Source: JABSSA01 sp039960995 (GTDB lineage: Bacteria; Pseudomonadota; Alphaproteobacteria; Rhodobacterales; Rhodobacteraceae). Taken from it: a stretch of DNA of 64,000 nucleotides. The notes under the pieces were generated by a model. It had not been told where the DNA came from. It made no database searches and was given only the letters and a program-made list of their open reading frames with translations. The translations under genes were made by a program, and so were the position numbers. The DNA lies in contig JBDVKF010000064.1 in NCBI GenBank assembly GCA_039960995.1, positions 186,001 through 250,000 on the forward strand, in the 5' to 3' direction. Positions 1-9,019 of this stretch are shown here, in pieces; positions within the stretch are counted from its first letter, which is position 1, and each line of letters opens with the position of its first letter.

Positions 1-400
1 TTGGTGTGCCCTTTGGCCAAGTTGAATAGGCAAAGACAGTTGCAGGTGCAAAGTCATCCATGCTGATGGAATTGGAATCAAAGAAGTCGTTCAATTTGAC
101 ATAGTGGCCGTTTTCCGCACCGCCACCAATCCATTGGCTGTCGCCAATAAGAAGATCGCAAAGCTTACCGCCTGAATTCAATTCGTTCAGCATCCGGTCC
201 GCAAAGTTGGGCCACGGAATGAATTCGAAATTCATGGTGTGACCGCTTTCGGCCTCAAAATCTTTGCTAAGTTCAACCAGAGCATTTGCCGGGTCCCAAG
301 CCGCCCAACACAGGGTCAACTCGTCAGCTTGTGCTGTTGACGCAATAGACGCTGCCGCAATGGTCAACGCACTGGCTGTCGCCAGGTGAATCCTTTTCAT
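1..400 (-). CDS. Sugar-type ABC transporter substrate-binding protein, N-terminal part (cut by window edge)
   Basis: About 133 residues are visible before the gene runs off the left edge. The protein opens with MKRIHLATASALTIAAASIA and ends its signal peptide near AQA-DE, so it is exported. The mature start (LTLCWAAWDPANALVELSKDFEAE) and a later FIPWPNFADRMLNEL stretch fit the family 1 extracellular solute-binding proteins of carbohydrate importers. The ATG at 400 has a GAGGGAGGA ribosome site just upstream. The partner permease and ATPase genes would lie to the left, outside the window. The substrate cannot be told from this fragment. The upstream double palindrome suggests tight repression. 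Confidence 0.85.
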   Translation of the reverse strand, partial: MKRIHLATASALTIAAASIASTAQADELTLCWAAWDPANALVELSKDFEAESGHTMNFEFIPWPNFADRMLNELNSGGKLCDLLIGDSQWIGGGAENGHYVKLNDFFDSNSISMDDFAPATVFAYSTWPKGTP

Positions 401-463
401 GGATGTCCTCCCTCGGTGTAAAGGCGCGGTCCTCCCCGAATCGCGCTCGCTATTGACGATATT

Positions 464-509
464 TGAGGTACGCACCTCATGTCGACAAAAAAATGAGGTG
501 CGTACCTCA
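464..509. promoter_or_regulatory. Double palindromic operator before the ABC transporter
   Basis: Two 16-bp sites, TGAGGTACGCACCTCA (464-479) and TGAGGTGCGTACCTCA (494-509), are exact reverse complements of each other, and each is itself a near-perfect palindrome. They sit 30 bp apart centre to centre, on nearly the same helix face. On the minus strand a possible -35 (TTGTCG) lies between them and a possible -10 (CAAATA) follows 17 bp on, so a bound repressor would cover the promoter of the 1-400 gene. The regulator is not identified. Confidence 0.65.
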
Positions 510-641
510 TTTTGTCATAACTAACTGTTAACAAGTGGTATTTAAAAAAGCTCTCATGAATATCTAAGGATATGCACAGAAAAATTGCGAGAGCGGTCAG
601 GTAAGTCATCCAAATATTGATCACTAAATTGGAACACGACC

Positions 642-1507
642 ATGACCCGACGTCTCCTTTCTGTAATCGCTTGGTTGGCAATGTTTGGGCTTGTGGCAGG
701 GTTCTTCGCATCCATTCACCCAAGCTTGGATTCATTGGCTTTGCTGCGTCCCATTTTTATAGCATTTTGTTTAGCAGGCATTCTTGCGTTTAAACAAAAT
801 TGGTTGCGCAGGGGGTTTCTTGCGGTTTTGGTCGTTTCGTTTGTCACCGCCATTCCGATGGCAGACGCGGTGCCTGCATCGAGCGATCTGCGCGTTTATT
901 CTAAGAATTTGCGATACGACAATGCTCAGGTTGAGGCGTTGTTTGAGGATATTCAGGCTGCAGGTGCAGATGTCTTGATGCTGCAAGAAGTGTCTTCCGT
1001 GAACGAAACATTACTCACGCTATTGCGCGCGACGTTTCCTTACCAAACGCGATGTCGTTCCCGTGCTGGCGTGGCCATTGTTGTTGCGTCCCGCTTTGCG
1101 TTTGAAGGCACACCAATTTGTTCTCAAAAAAAGCGTTGGCCATCGCCAAAGTTTCGATCAACGAGCAATCGGTTTGGTTGGCATCGGTTCATATTCCTTG
1201 GCATTGGCCGGTACGCAGTCGCTTAAATGAGAAACAAGCGGAAGTTTTGCTTGCGTCCCTAGACGGGCCAATTGTCCTGGCCGGTGATTTTAACTCGGTG
1301 CCATGGACACGTAGAGTTTCGCGTTTGAAATCTCTGTCTCGGACGCGCTTGGCGGGTCCGGCTTTTGTCACCCTTCGACATCGACGCCTGCCGCTGTCAA
1401 TTCCAATCGACTTTGTGTTTGCACCGGGAGGAGGGCAGGTCGAACTGCGTCCTTTGCTGGGTTCAGATCACCATGGTCTTTTGGCGAAAGTTAAATTGTC
1501 TCGCTGA
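642..1507 (+). pseudogene. Endonuclease/exonuclease/phosphatase-family protein, split by a frame change
   Basis: The first frame (642 onward) encodes three hydrophobic segments and then the start of an EEP domain (LRVYSKNLRYDN, DVLMLQEVSS). At the A7 run 1126-1132 the homology continues in the -1 frame (ALAIAKVSINEQ, then LAGDFNSVPW and SDHHGLL, with the catalytic Asp/Asn and the terminal Asp-His). Joined, the product would be about 288 residues, normal for membrane-anchored EEP proteins. One missing A explains it. The zero-frame codons CAA AAA AAG also form the A_AAA_AAG heptamer known from dnaX frameshifting, so a translated fusion is possible. A simple mutation or base-calling error is the likelier reading. 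Confidence 0.75.
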
Positions 1508-1618
1508 TTGCTAAGATAGAATTCACAAGTATCGGTCAGACAAAGAAAATTGTGATGTGCAAACCCAATGGCCTCTAGGATATGGTTGTACCTGCAAATG
1601 AAAAAAGAAGGGATACGC

Positions 1619-3229
1619 ATGCAACGCCATGTGGTGGGACAACTCAGCAAATTGCCAGATCGAGATCCAAGTTATGCTCTGGTAGGCGAGGTAGATCTTG
1701 TCGTTGTACGGTTTGATGAAGAGGTGTCAGTTTTTTACGGTCGCTGTCTTCACCGTGGCGCGTTAATGGCGGATGGATTCGTTCGTGGGAACAATCTGAT
1801 TTGCGGTGTTCACGACTGGGATTACCGTCTGGATAGCGGTGTATCTGAATATGCCAACGAAGAAGTGTTGCCCAAGTTCAAAAGCTGGATTGAAGGTGAT
1901 GAAATCTGTGTTGATGCGGATGAAATCAACGCCTGGGGGACTGAAAACCCGCAACCGTTCAGTCGTGATTCTTATCTAGGTCTGTATGCCGACACATCCC
2001 ATGGGACGGCGGAAGAACCCTATAACGGGTTGATCCAAAAATACGCGCAGGACGGATTGACCAAGACAGGTCATCACGGTGTGATGGACGCGATGGGTGT
2101 TCCACGTGCTGAATTGCCGGATTGGGACGACATTCAATTGCTGACGGCGCAGCTTCATAAGCCACCTTTGTTGGACGAAGACGCAGTTGGAACAGAAGTC
2201 ATCATTGGTCCAAACGCTCAAAAACCGCTGCATTTGAGCATTCCTTTGATGGTCAGCGACATGTCCTATGGCGCCTTAAGCGAACCTGCAAAAGTCGCCT
2301 TGGCCCGTGGGGCCGAACTGGCTGGAACCGGAATTTGTTCTGGCGAAGGTGGCATGCTGCCCGAAGAACAAGAAGCCAACAGTCGTTACTTTTACGAATT
2401 GGCCTCCGCTCGTTTTGGGTTTGATTGGGACAAACTGGCCAAAGTACAAGCGTTTCATTTCAAAGGCGGACAAGGGGCAAAAACAGGGACTGGCGGGCAT
2501 CTGCCCGGTGAGAAAGTGCAAGGTAAGATCGCACAAGTCCGTGGGTTAGAACCGGGTCAAGCCGCGATCTCACCGCCACGCTTTCCGGAATGGACGGACC
2601 CGTTGCAAATCAAAGATTTCGCAGATGAGGTGCGTGACCGGACTGGCGGTATCCCGATCGGCTATAAACTAAGCGCGCAGCATATCGAAAAGGATATCGA
2701 TGCTGCACTTGCTGTTGGGGTTGATTACATCATCCTGGATGGTCGCGGTGGCGGCACAGGTGCGGCACCTGTGATTTTCAGAGACAACATCAGTGTGCCA
2801 ACCATCCCAGCATTGGCACGTGCGCGTGCGCATCTGGATCGGCTGGAACGCGGGGACGTATCTCTTGTTATCACGGGGGGATTGCGCAAGCCGGCCGACT
2901 TTATCAAAGCGATGGCGCTTGGGGCGGATGCGATTGCGCTGTCCAACTCTGCGATGCAGGCGATTGGCTGTATCGCCATGCGTGCTTGCCACACAAACAA
3001 CTGTCCTGTGGGGATCGCGACGCAGAAACCGCATTTGGTCAATCGTTTGATCGTGGAAAAATCCGCGAGGCAACTGACCAACTTTTTCGAAGCCAGTGTT
3101 GAATTGATGCAAGTTATGGCGCGTGCATGTGGACATGATCATCTGTCCAAGTTCAATCCGAGTGATCTTACGACTTGGAAAAAAGACATGTCCGACATCT
3201 CGGGTGTACAATTTGGAGGAATAGCATGA
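1619..3229 (+). CDS. Rieske / glutamate synthase (GltB2-like) fusion protein
   Basis: The 536-residue protein begins with a Rieske [2Fe-2S] domain (Cys43-x-His45 in CLHRG and Cys62-x2-His65 in CGVHDW). It continues with the FMN-binding glutamate synthase domain: SDMSYGALS, FKGGQGAKTGTGG, the GGGTGAAP loop, and ACHTNNCPVGIATQ. Cys451, Cys457 and Cys462 keep the C-x5-C-x4-C spacing that holds the 3Fe-4S cluster in glutamate synthase. No glutamine amidotransferase domain is present, so it would need ammonia from elsewhere or do a different FMN reaction. The ATG at 1619 is chosen because of AGAAGGGA upstream. Its stop overlaps the start of the next gene by four bases, so the two are probably made together. 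The real substrate is unknown. Confidence 0.85.
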   Translation: MQRHVVGQLSKLPDRDPSYALVGEVDLVVVRFDEEVSVFYGRCLHRGALMADGFVRGNNLICGVHDWDYRLDSGVSEYANEEVLPKFKSWIEGDEICVDADEINAWGTENPQPFSRDSYLGLYADTSHGTAEEPYNGLIQKYAQDGLTKTGHHGVMDAMGVPRAELPDWDDIQLLTAQLHKPPLLDEDAVGTEVIIGPNAQKPLHLSIPLMVSDMSYGALSEPAKVALARGAELAGTGICSGEGGMLPEEQEANSRYFYELASARFGFDWDKLAKVQAFHFKGGQGAKTGTGGHLPGEKVQGKIAQVRGLEPGQAAISPPRFPEWTDPLQIKDFADEVRDRTGGIPIGYKLSAQHIEKDIDAALAVGVDYIILDGRGGGTGAAPVIFRDNISVPTIPALARARAHLDRLERGDVSLVITGGLRKPADFIKAMALGADAIALSNSAMQAIGCIAMRACHTNNCPVGIATQKPHLVNRLIVEKSARQLTNFFEASVELMQVMARACGHDHLSKFNPSDLTTWKKDMSDISGVQFGGIA

Positions 3230-5199
3230 GCGAACAATTGGAATGGCACCGCGTTGCGTCGATTGAGGACCTTCCGGAAGGGCGTGTCAAAACGGTCACC
3301 GCGCGCACCGTGTCGATCTGCCTATCTCATTTCGATGGGCAATGGGCCGCGATGGACAATCATTGCCCGCACCAAGGTGGTCCTTTGGGCGAAGGGTCGA
3401 TTGAAACAGGTGTTGAAGGCCAATGTTGGATTCGCTGCCCATGGCATGGTTGGGATTTTGACCCTTTAACAGGTGCACCTCCCGGAGGGCACGAAGACAC
3501 AGGCCAGCAATTGTACCCGGTCGAAGTGCGTGATGGTGCGGTTTATGTCGGGCTTGAAGCGGCGCCGCCACACGAGCGGACTGTCACTGATCTGATGGCT
3601 GAAACCATGGTCAACTGGGGCGTCAAACATGTCTTTGGCATGGTTGGGCATTCAAATCTGGGCCTCGCGGATGCAATCCGATTGCAGGTCGAAGCGGGCA
3701 ACATGCGTTATATTGGTATCCGCCATGAAGGTGCCGCGGCTTTTGCTGCCGGCGCATATGGCAAGTTAACAGGCCAAGTTGCAGCCTGTCTGACAATCGC
3801 TGGGCCCGGCGCAACCAACCTGATGACAGGCCTGTGGGACGCCAAAGTGGATCGCGCGCCGGTGCTTGCCTTGACTGGTCAGGTACAGACACAAGTGTTT
3901 GGCCCCGGTGCTTTTCAAGACATCGATTTGTCCTCAGCATTCGAAGCTGTAAGCCGCTTTAGCCAAACGGTTCTAAGCTCGTCCAAACACGCCGAACTTG
4001 TGTCGCTCGCGATGAAGAACGCGCTTGTTGAGCGGGACGTGTCGCATCTGATTTTCCCGGATGACATGCAAACAATTCCATCAGATGAACCGGCAGGTAC
4101 ACCTGACGGTCGCATGGGTGGATCAGTTGTTGTTCCAGATGCAGCAGATATTGATAAAGCCGTGGACCTGATCAATGGTTCAAAGCGTCCGATCATTGTT
4201 GTTGGTCACGGGGCGTGGGACAGCATTGATGCGATTATTGGTTTGGCAGAAAAGCTTGGCGCGCCCGTTCTGACAACGTTCAAAGGCAAAGGTTTGATCG
4301 CGGATGATCACCCCAATGCTGCGGGCGTTCTTGGACGGTCGGGCACACCGATTGCAAGTTGGTTCATGAATGAAGCGGACGTTATACTTGCGCTTGGAAC
4401 ATCCTTTTCGAACCACACAGGGATCGAACAATCAAAGCCCATCATCCAAGTTGATTTTGAACGGATGCAGCTGGGTAAGTTCCACCCTGTCGATTTGCCG
4501 ATCTGGGGTGAAATCGGTGCGTTCTGCGCGGGCCTGGATGGTCGCGTTTCCAAACCATCCGATGCACCTGATCAGATTGCTGAAGTGGCCGAACGTTGGG
4601 CAATCTGGCGGGACGAAAAAACCGCGCGTATGGCCGAACAAACGGACAAAGGCATTCACAGCTATGCCGTGTTTGATGCCCTCAGCCGTGTGGCACCAGC
4701 CGATGCGATCATTGCTGTAGACGTTGGCAACAACACGTATTCCTTTGGCCGGTACTTTGAAACCAAAGGTCAGCGCGTACTTATGTCAGGCTATTTGGGT
4801 TCGATTGGATTCAGCTTGCCTGCTGCGATCGGGGCATGGGCCGCGACGCAAGATTTCGAATGGCTGCGCGGACGCAAGGTGATCTCGATCTCGGGCGATG
4901 GTGGGTTTGGTCAATACGGAATGGAACTGACCACTGCTGTCAAATACGGGATGGATATTACCCATGTGCTTTTGCATAATGGCGAGTTGGGTAAGATTTC
5001 CAAAGAACAACGCGCCGGCGAATGGCCCGTTTGGGAAACGAATTTGCACAATCCATCATTCGCAGCCTTTGCCAAGATTTGCGGGGCGCATGGCGAAAAA
5101 GTTGTGACCTCGGACAAGATCGAAGACGCCTTGAAAAAAGCGTTGGACGTTGATGGACCTGCTTTGGTCGAAATCATGACTGACGCTGATTTGGTCTGA
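3226..5199 (+). CDS. Rieske / thiamine-diphosphate enzyme fusion (acetolactate synthase-like)
   Basis: This 657-residue protein has an N-terminal Rieske domain (Cys47-x-His49, Cys71-x2-His74) followed by a full three-domain ThDP enzyme. The activating glutamate is Glu168 in RHEGAAAFAAGAYGK, and the ThDP/Mg motif runs from GDG (557-559) to Asn585. The family includes acetolactate synthase, pyruvate oxidase and 2-oxoacid decarboxylases; the sequence alone does not give the substrate. The attached 2Fe-2S domain suggests electrons from an oxidative decarboxylation are passed on, perhaps to the co-encoded Rieske/GltB protein. The start has a GGAGG site and overlaps the previous stop (ATGA). Confidence 0.85.
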   Translation: MSEQLEWHRVASIEDLPEGRVKTVTARTVSICLSHFDGQWAAMDNHCPHQGGPLGEGSIETGVEGQCWIRCPWHGWDFDPLTGAPPGGHEDTGQQLYPVEVRDGAVYVGLEAAPPHERTVTDLMAETMVNWGVKHVFGMVGHSNLGLADAIRLQVEAGNMRYIGIRHEGAAAFAAGAYGKLTGQVAACLTIAGPGATNLMTGLWDAKVDRAPVLALTGQVQTQVFGPGAFQDIDLSSAFEAVSRFSQTVLSSSKHAELVSLAMKNALVERDVSHLIFPDDMQTIPSDEPAGTPDGRMGGSVVVPDAADIDKAVDLINGSKRPIIVVGHGAWDSIDAIIGLAEKLGAPVLTTFKGKGLIADDHPNAAGVLGRSGTPIASWFMNEADVILALGTSFSNHTGIEQSKPIIQVDFERMQLGKFHPVDLPIWGEIGAFCAGLDGRVSKPSDAPDQIAEVAERWAIWRDEKTARMAEQTDKGIHSYAVFDALSRVAPADAIIAVDVGNNTYSFGRYFETKGQRVLMSGYLGSIGFSLPAAIGAWAATQDFEWLRGRKVISISGDGGFGQYGMELTTAVKYGMDITHVLLHNGELGKISKEQRAGEWPVWETNLHNPSFAAFAKICGAHGEKVVTSDKIEDALKKALDVDGPALVEIMTDADLV

Positions 5200-5210
5200 T
5201 TAAATAAATG

Positions 5211-5239
5211 CCCGACGGCGCGGAATAAGCGCCGTTGGG
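5211..5239. terminator. Hairpin between convergent genes
   Basis: CCCGACGGCGC (5211-5221) pairs with GCGCCGTTGGG (5229-5239) around a 7-base loop with one G-T pair. It lies between the end of the ThDP gene and the end of pxpA. There is no clear T run, so it may be a weak or factor-aided terminator serving both sides. Confidence 0.45.
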
Positions 5240-5256
5240 CCACGCATAATTGGGCT

Positions 5257-6021
5257 CTAAATGCGGCCTTCGAATTGTTTGACCTCGATACCGGCCGCCT
5301 CTAACCCACTGCGAACTTCTTGCGCTATGTCCACGGCTTCGGGTGTATCCCCATGACAGCAAATTGTGTCGATGGGGGTTTCGATACGCTTTCCGCTTTC
5401 GGTGATGATGGCTTGGGCTTTGACCATCTCGACCATGCGCGCACCTGCATGTTTGGCGTCGTGAATGACGGCACCGGGTTTGCTTCTGTCAACGAGGGTC
5501 GCATCATCATTATAGGCGCGGTCGGCAAAGATTTCGCATGCAAATTTGCACCCAAGTTTGCGCACGGCGCGGTCTTGGGCGGTTGCGGCAATCACCATGA
5601 TGATCAGGTCCGGGTCCACAGACAGAACCGCATCGTAACATGCGGCTGCCATGTCTTCGTTTTCGGTACACATATTGGCCAAGGCGCCATGCAGTTTGAT
5701 GTGTCGAACTGTTGCGCCATTTGCTTTGGCCATACCCAACGACGCCCCCACTTGATACCGCACCGAATTGGCAAGCGAAGACAGCGGAATATGCATGCGC
5801 CGTCGCCCAAAACCAGCAAGGTCGGGAAATCCGGGATGGGCCCCAATCCCCACGTTGTTTTCTTTGGCGATGCGCATGGTCGCCGCCATGACATCCGGAT
5901 CACCCGCATGAGCACCGCAGGCAATATTTGCCGATGTCACAATTTGCAAAAGCCGTGTGTCATCGCCCATTGGCCAAGGTCCAAAGCTTTCGCCCATATC
6001 CGCGTTCAAATCGACTTGCAT
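5257..6021 (-). CDS. pxpA: 5-oxoprolinase subunit A (LamB/YcsF family)
   Basis: The 254-residue protein starts MQVDLNADMGESFGPWPMGDD and contains SANIACGAHAGDP, IGAHPGFPD and VRHIKLHGALANM, the hallmarks of the LamB/YcsF family. With PxpB and PxpC it performs ATP-dependent opening of 5-oxoproline to glutamate in the cytoplasm, clearing a spontaneous damage product of glutamine and glutamate. The start at 6021 gives the family's usual N-terminus and falls one base after the pxpC stop. It is the last gene of the pxpB-pxpC-pxpA operon. Confidence 0.93.
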   Translation of the reverse strand: MQVDLNADMGESFGPWPMGDDTRLLQIVTSANIACGAHAGDPDVMAATMRIAKENNVGIGAHPGFPDLAGFGRRRMHIPLSSLANSVRYQVGASLGMAKANGATVRHIKLHGALANMCTENEDMAAACYDAVLSVDPDLIIMVIAATAQDRAVRKLGCKFACEIFADRAYNDDATLVDRSKPGAVIHDAKHAGARMVEMVKAQAIITESGKRIETPIDTICCHGDTPEAVDIAQEVRSGLEAAGIEVKQFEGRI

Positions 6022-6022
6022 G

Positions 6023-7018
6023 TCAGTCCCCTGCAATTGCACCACTGATCAGATTATAACTGAGCAGGTCTTTCATTTCATGTGGATCACGGACCAGCGG
6101 CGTGACCCGAGTTTTAAGTTTCTTCAGATCTGTGCGCGCACGCGTTTCAATGTCCCGTGCTTCGGCGATGGATATAAAGCGAAAACGCAATTCGCGACCG
6201 GCGGGGGTTTGCACGACCTTGGCAAAATCACTTGGAATAACAGTGCCAATTCGTGGGTATCCTCCGGTGGTCTGGCATTCGATCGACAAAATGTAAGGCG
6301 TGCCATCGCCGGTGATTTGAATATCGCCAGGCGTTACGATTTCTGAAACGATAGAAAGCCCAGACGGATCAGAAAATCCATCACCGTCAAAATCCAAGCG
6401 GATCGCCTGACGGTTTGCGCGCGGGTCGCGGCGAAACAGGGTCTGTTCAAAGCGACTTCGAAGATGTTCCGGAAATCTATTGGTTTGTGCGGATGGCACG
6501 ATGCGGACTTCGCCGCCTTCGAACCGTTTGTCACAAGGTATGCATCGGTTGGCCATGTCTTTGAGGGGGCCAATGGGTAAGATATCGCCCGGTTTGACCA
6601 AAGCCCCCAACCCAATTGTCAAATGCGCAGCGCGTGAAGCAATAACAGGATCAATGTCGATTCCGCCGGATACATGAAGATATCCATAGGTTCCAGACAA
6701 GGTCGGTCCAATGTTCAGCGTATCCCCGGCCCGCATGGCGTAGCTTGCGTTCCATACGGTAGGCGTTCCATTCAGGCTGGTCCGCATCGATGCCCCCGTC
6801 AGGGCGATGCATAGGTCTGTGGTCGCTTCGAATGTGCCGCCAGTTCCAACCATTTCGAGGGCGGCACAATCCGGGCTTTGATCCAAAAGCGCGGCACCTT
6901 CATGCAAGGCTTTGGTATCCGCCGCTCCACCGCGCATCATTCCAGTGGCCAGATGTCCGAAACGCCCCATATCTTGGATCGCCAAAGCGGGGCCGCACTG
7001 ATGTACCATTAATCCCAT
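6023..7018 (-). CDS. pxpC: 5-oxoprolinase subunit C (biotin-dependent carboxyltransferase family)
   Basis: The 331 residues match the AHS2/PxpC family: VHQCGPALAIQDMGRFGH near the start, ALTGASMRTSLNG, GYLHVSGGI, and the C-terminal TTGGYPRIGTVI. It is the second catalytic subunit of ATP-driven 5-oxoprolinase. It sits three bases after pxpB and directly before pxpA, so the three subunits are made from one transcript. An alternative start three codons in is possible. Confidence 0.93.
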   Translation of the reverse strand: MGLMVHQCGPALAIQDMGRFGHLATGMMRGGAADTKALHEGAALLDQSPDCAALEMVGTGGTFEATTDLCIALTGASMRTSLNGTPTVWNASYAMRAGDTLNIGPTLSGTYGYLHVSGGIDIDPVIASRAAHLTIGLGALVKPGDILPIGPLKDMANRCIPCDKRFEGGEVRIVPSAQTNRFPEHLRSRFEQTLFRRDPRANRQAIRLDFDGDGFSDPSGLSIVSEIVTPGDIQITGDGTPYILSIECQTTGGYPRIGTVIPSDFAKVVQTPAGRELRFRFISIAEARDIETRARTDLKKLKTRVTPLVRDPHEMKDLLSYNLISGAIAGD

Positions 7019-7021
7019 AGA

Positions 7022-7765
7022 TCAGATTAACTTCCAGTCTGCGCCGCCGTTGCCGGACAGATCTGTTGCGGAAATTCGGTCCAGTTCGGCCTTGGATACG
7101 TCGGTCAGGCGCACCTCGTCGCCCGGGCGCAATGCAACTGGGGTGTCGGTATTGGGGCGAAAGCACTGAAAGGCGGTTTGCCCAACGTGACGCCATCCCG
7201 TGGGTGAAGGGTTGGCAAATATGATCAATTGGCGCACAGCCACCACCAACGCACCGGCTGGAACATTGACCAATTGAGACTGGCGCGGAATATCCCAATG
7301 TTCGGGCAAGTACCCGGAATAGGGCATACCCGGTGCAAACCCGAGGGTCAGAACACGCAAACTGTGGTCGCACAGATCTTTTTGCGCAACATGCGGTTCT
7401 AACCCTGCCAATTCGGCGGCTTCCTCAAGCTGAGGGGCGGCGCTTGTTTCAAATGTTGCAGGTATCGTCCAGCGTCGTCGACCCTGTGGCAATGGGGCAT
7501 CCAACCATTCGCGGGCGGACAGCTCTGCGGCCATCTTGTCCTTCATGGCATCGGGATCATGCTCCACCAGATCCATCCGAAAGAAAGCAGATACCAATGT
7601 GCTGGCGCTTTCCTGAATTTCTGACCATGCCAAGGTTTCAATATGCGCGCGAAACGCCAGCGCCGCGCGATTTGCATCATCCGAAAGCGACGGGGCAAAT
7701 GTGACCAAGAGCCCGTCCAAACCGACGTTACTGATCGTTGGGTAGGAATTATCCGAATGCGCCAT
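7022..7765 (-). CDS. pxpB: 5-oxoprolinase subunit B (AHS1 family)
   Basis: The 247-residue protein carries the AHS1/KipI signature GFAPGMPYSGYLPE, the following PAGALVVAV, and SPTGWRHVGQT. It is the first gene of the pxp operon. Compared with well-studied PxpB proteins (about 220 residues) it is slightly long. The start ATG at 7765 follows the ycaQ-like gene by about 50 bases, so it may share that gene's upstream transcription or have its own promoter in the short gap. Confidence 0.9.
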   Translation of the reverse strand: MAHSDNSYPTISNVGLDGLLVTFAPSLSDDANRAALAFRAHIETLAWSEIQESASTLVSAFFRMDLVEHDPDAMKDKMAAELSAREWLDAPLPQGRRRWTIPATFETSAAPQLEEAAELAGLEPHVAQKDLCDHSLRVLTLGFAPGMPYSGYLPEHWDIPRQSQLVNVPAGALVVAVRQLIIFANPSPTGWRHVGQTAFQCFRPNTDTPVALRPGDEVRLTDVSKAELDRISATDLSGNGGADWKLI

Positions 7766-7816
7766 TCGCAGAACCTACCCGCCCAGAAACCAAGTGCAAT
7801 CGAGAATTGCTTTGCG

Positions 7817-9019
7817 TCAGTCACGAAGCCAGTTTTGATCCCAGCTGACTGATTCAACACCGGCAAGGCGTTTGAGGCGTTGGACTTCTGACTCCAGATT
7901 AGAAACGCGGGCCTTTGACCAGCGCACTTTTGGTTCAGGCCACATCGCCCGGACATGCAAGACGTCCTTGTCACGATGTGCTTTCATATCGATGCGACCG
8001 ACAAGCCTGTCGCCTTCCATGATCGGGAAAACGTAATAGCCGTAGGTGCGTTTTGCTTCAGGGACAAAGATTTCGATGCGATAGTTGAATCCAAACAACC
8101 GTTCAGCGCGTTTACGATCCCGCAAGGCAGGGTCGAAAGGGCTTAGAACGCGCAGGCGGCTGCATGGCGTTTTCGCAAGTGCAGGGTCAGTGTCGATGCC
8201 GGGAAACGCATAGCTTTGGCGCCAATTGCCTTTAGCGTCTTGGATGTCGACAGGAACGATTTGCTTTTGCGACACTGCCGTTTCGCACCAAACTTTGGCT
8301 TCGGCGAGGGTAATATGCGCCCAAAACGCTGCCAATTCACCTGGCGTAGCAAATCCCAAACGGGTCAATGCCTGCCTGCAACACCAATCAATCGTGTCGA
8401 TTTCGGATGGGGCCTGCGATGTTCGGCTTTCATCCAGAACACGTTCCGTCAGATCGTAACGCTTGCGAAAATTATCGCGCCCGACCACGCATAATTTTCC
8501 AGATCGCCAAAGATATTCCAAAGCAGTCTTTGAGGGATGCCAATCCCACCAACCGCCTGATCCTTTCTTTTCGTCCTTTCCAACGTCCGATGAACTCAGC
8601 GGCCCTTGGTCGCGGATTTGATCAAGGACTGCGTCGAATTGTGCTTCGAAACCGTCACGTCTCCAATCGCGCCATCTTCCGCGCAAAGTGGCGGCATCTC
8701 GTTGGCGGCGCATGTGCCACCACGGATAATATTCCATCGGAATAATCGCGGCGTCATGCGTCCAATGTTCAAACAACGCACCGTCTTTTTCATAAAGTCG
8801 CTTCAGGTCAGCAGGGCGATACCGTGGTCGTCGCGAAAACAGAATAAGATCGTGCGCTCGCGCGACGGTATTGATGCTGTCCAATTGTACGAAACCAAGC
8901 CGTCTGATCAGATCAAGAAGCGCGTCGCCACTTGCCGCACCTTGGGGTGTTTCCAGCAAAGCGTGGCGGTCCAGAAACACGCGCCGCGCTGCCCGGTTTT
9001 CGAGCTGAAAAGGCGTCAC
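7817..9019 (-). CDS. Winged-helix DNA glycosylase, YcaQ family
   Basis: The 400-residue protein begins MTPFQLENRAARRVFLDRH and contains LGFVQLDSINTVARAHDLILFSR, cut in conserved form as FVQLDSI..ARAH, and HEYYPWW-like EYYPWWHMRRQR. These mark the HTH_42/YcaQ (AlkX) family, which removes alkylated and crosslinked bases. The Gln-x-Asp segment of the family is present. Translation starts at GTG 9019, and that GTG overlaps the stop of the upstream LacI regulator (GTGA), so the two are translationally coupled. That pairing with a sugar-type regulator is unusual. Confidence 0.85.
   Translation of the reverse strand: MTPFQLENRAARRVFLDRHALLETPQGAASGDALLDLIRRLGFVQLDSINTVARAHDLILFSRRPRYRPADLKRLYEKDGALFEHWTHDAAIIPMEYYPWWHMRRQRDAATLRGRWRDWRRDGFEAQFDAVLDQIRDQGPLSSSDVGKDEKKGSGGWWDWHPSKTALEYLWRSGKLCVVGRDNFRKRYDLTERVLDESRTSQAPSEIDTIDWCCRQALTRLGFATPGELAAFWAHITLAEAKVWCETAVSQKQIVPVDIQDAKGNWRQSYAFPGIDTDPALAKTPCSRLRVLSPFDPALRDRKRAERLFGFNYRIEIFVPEAKRTYGYYVFPIMEGDRLVGRIDMKAHRDKDVLHVRAMWPEPKVRWSKARVSNLESEVQRLKRLAGVESVSWDQNWLRD

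Noticed and set aside
5320..6048. Long plus-strand open frame (242 codons) over pxpA
   Set aside because: It mirrors pxpA, whose protein matches a known family along its full length; the opposite reading is His/Cys-rich with no family features.
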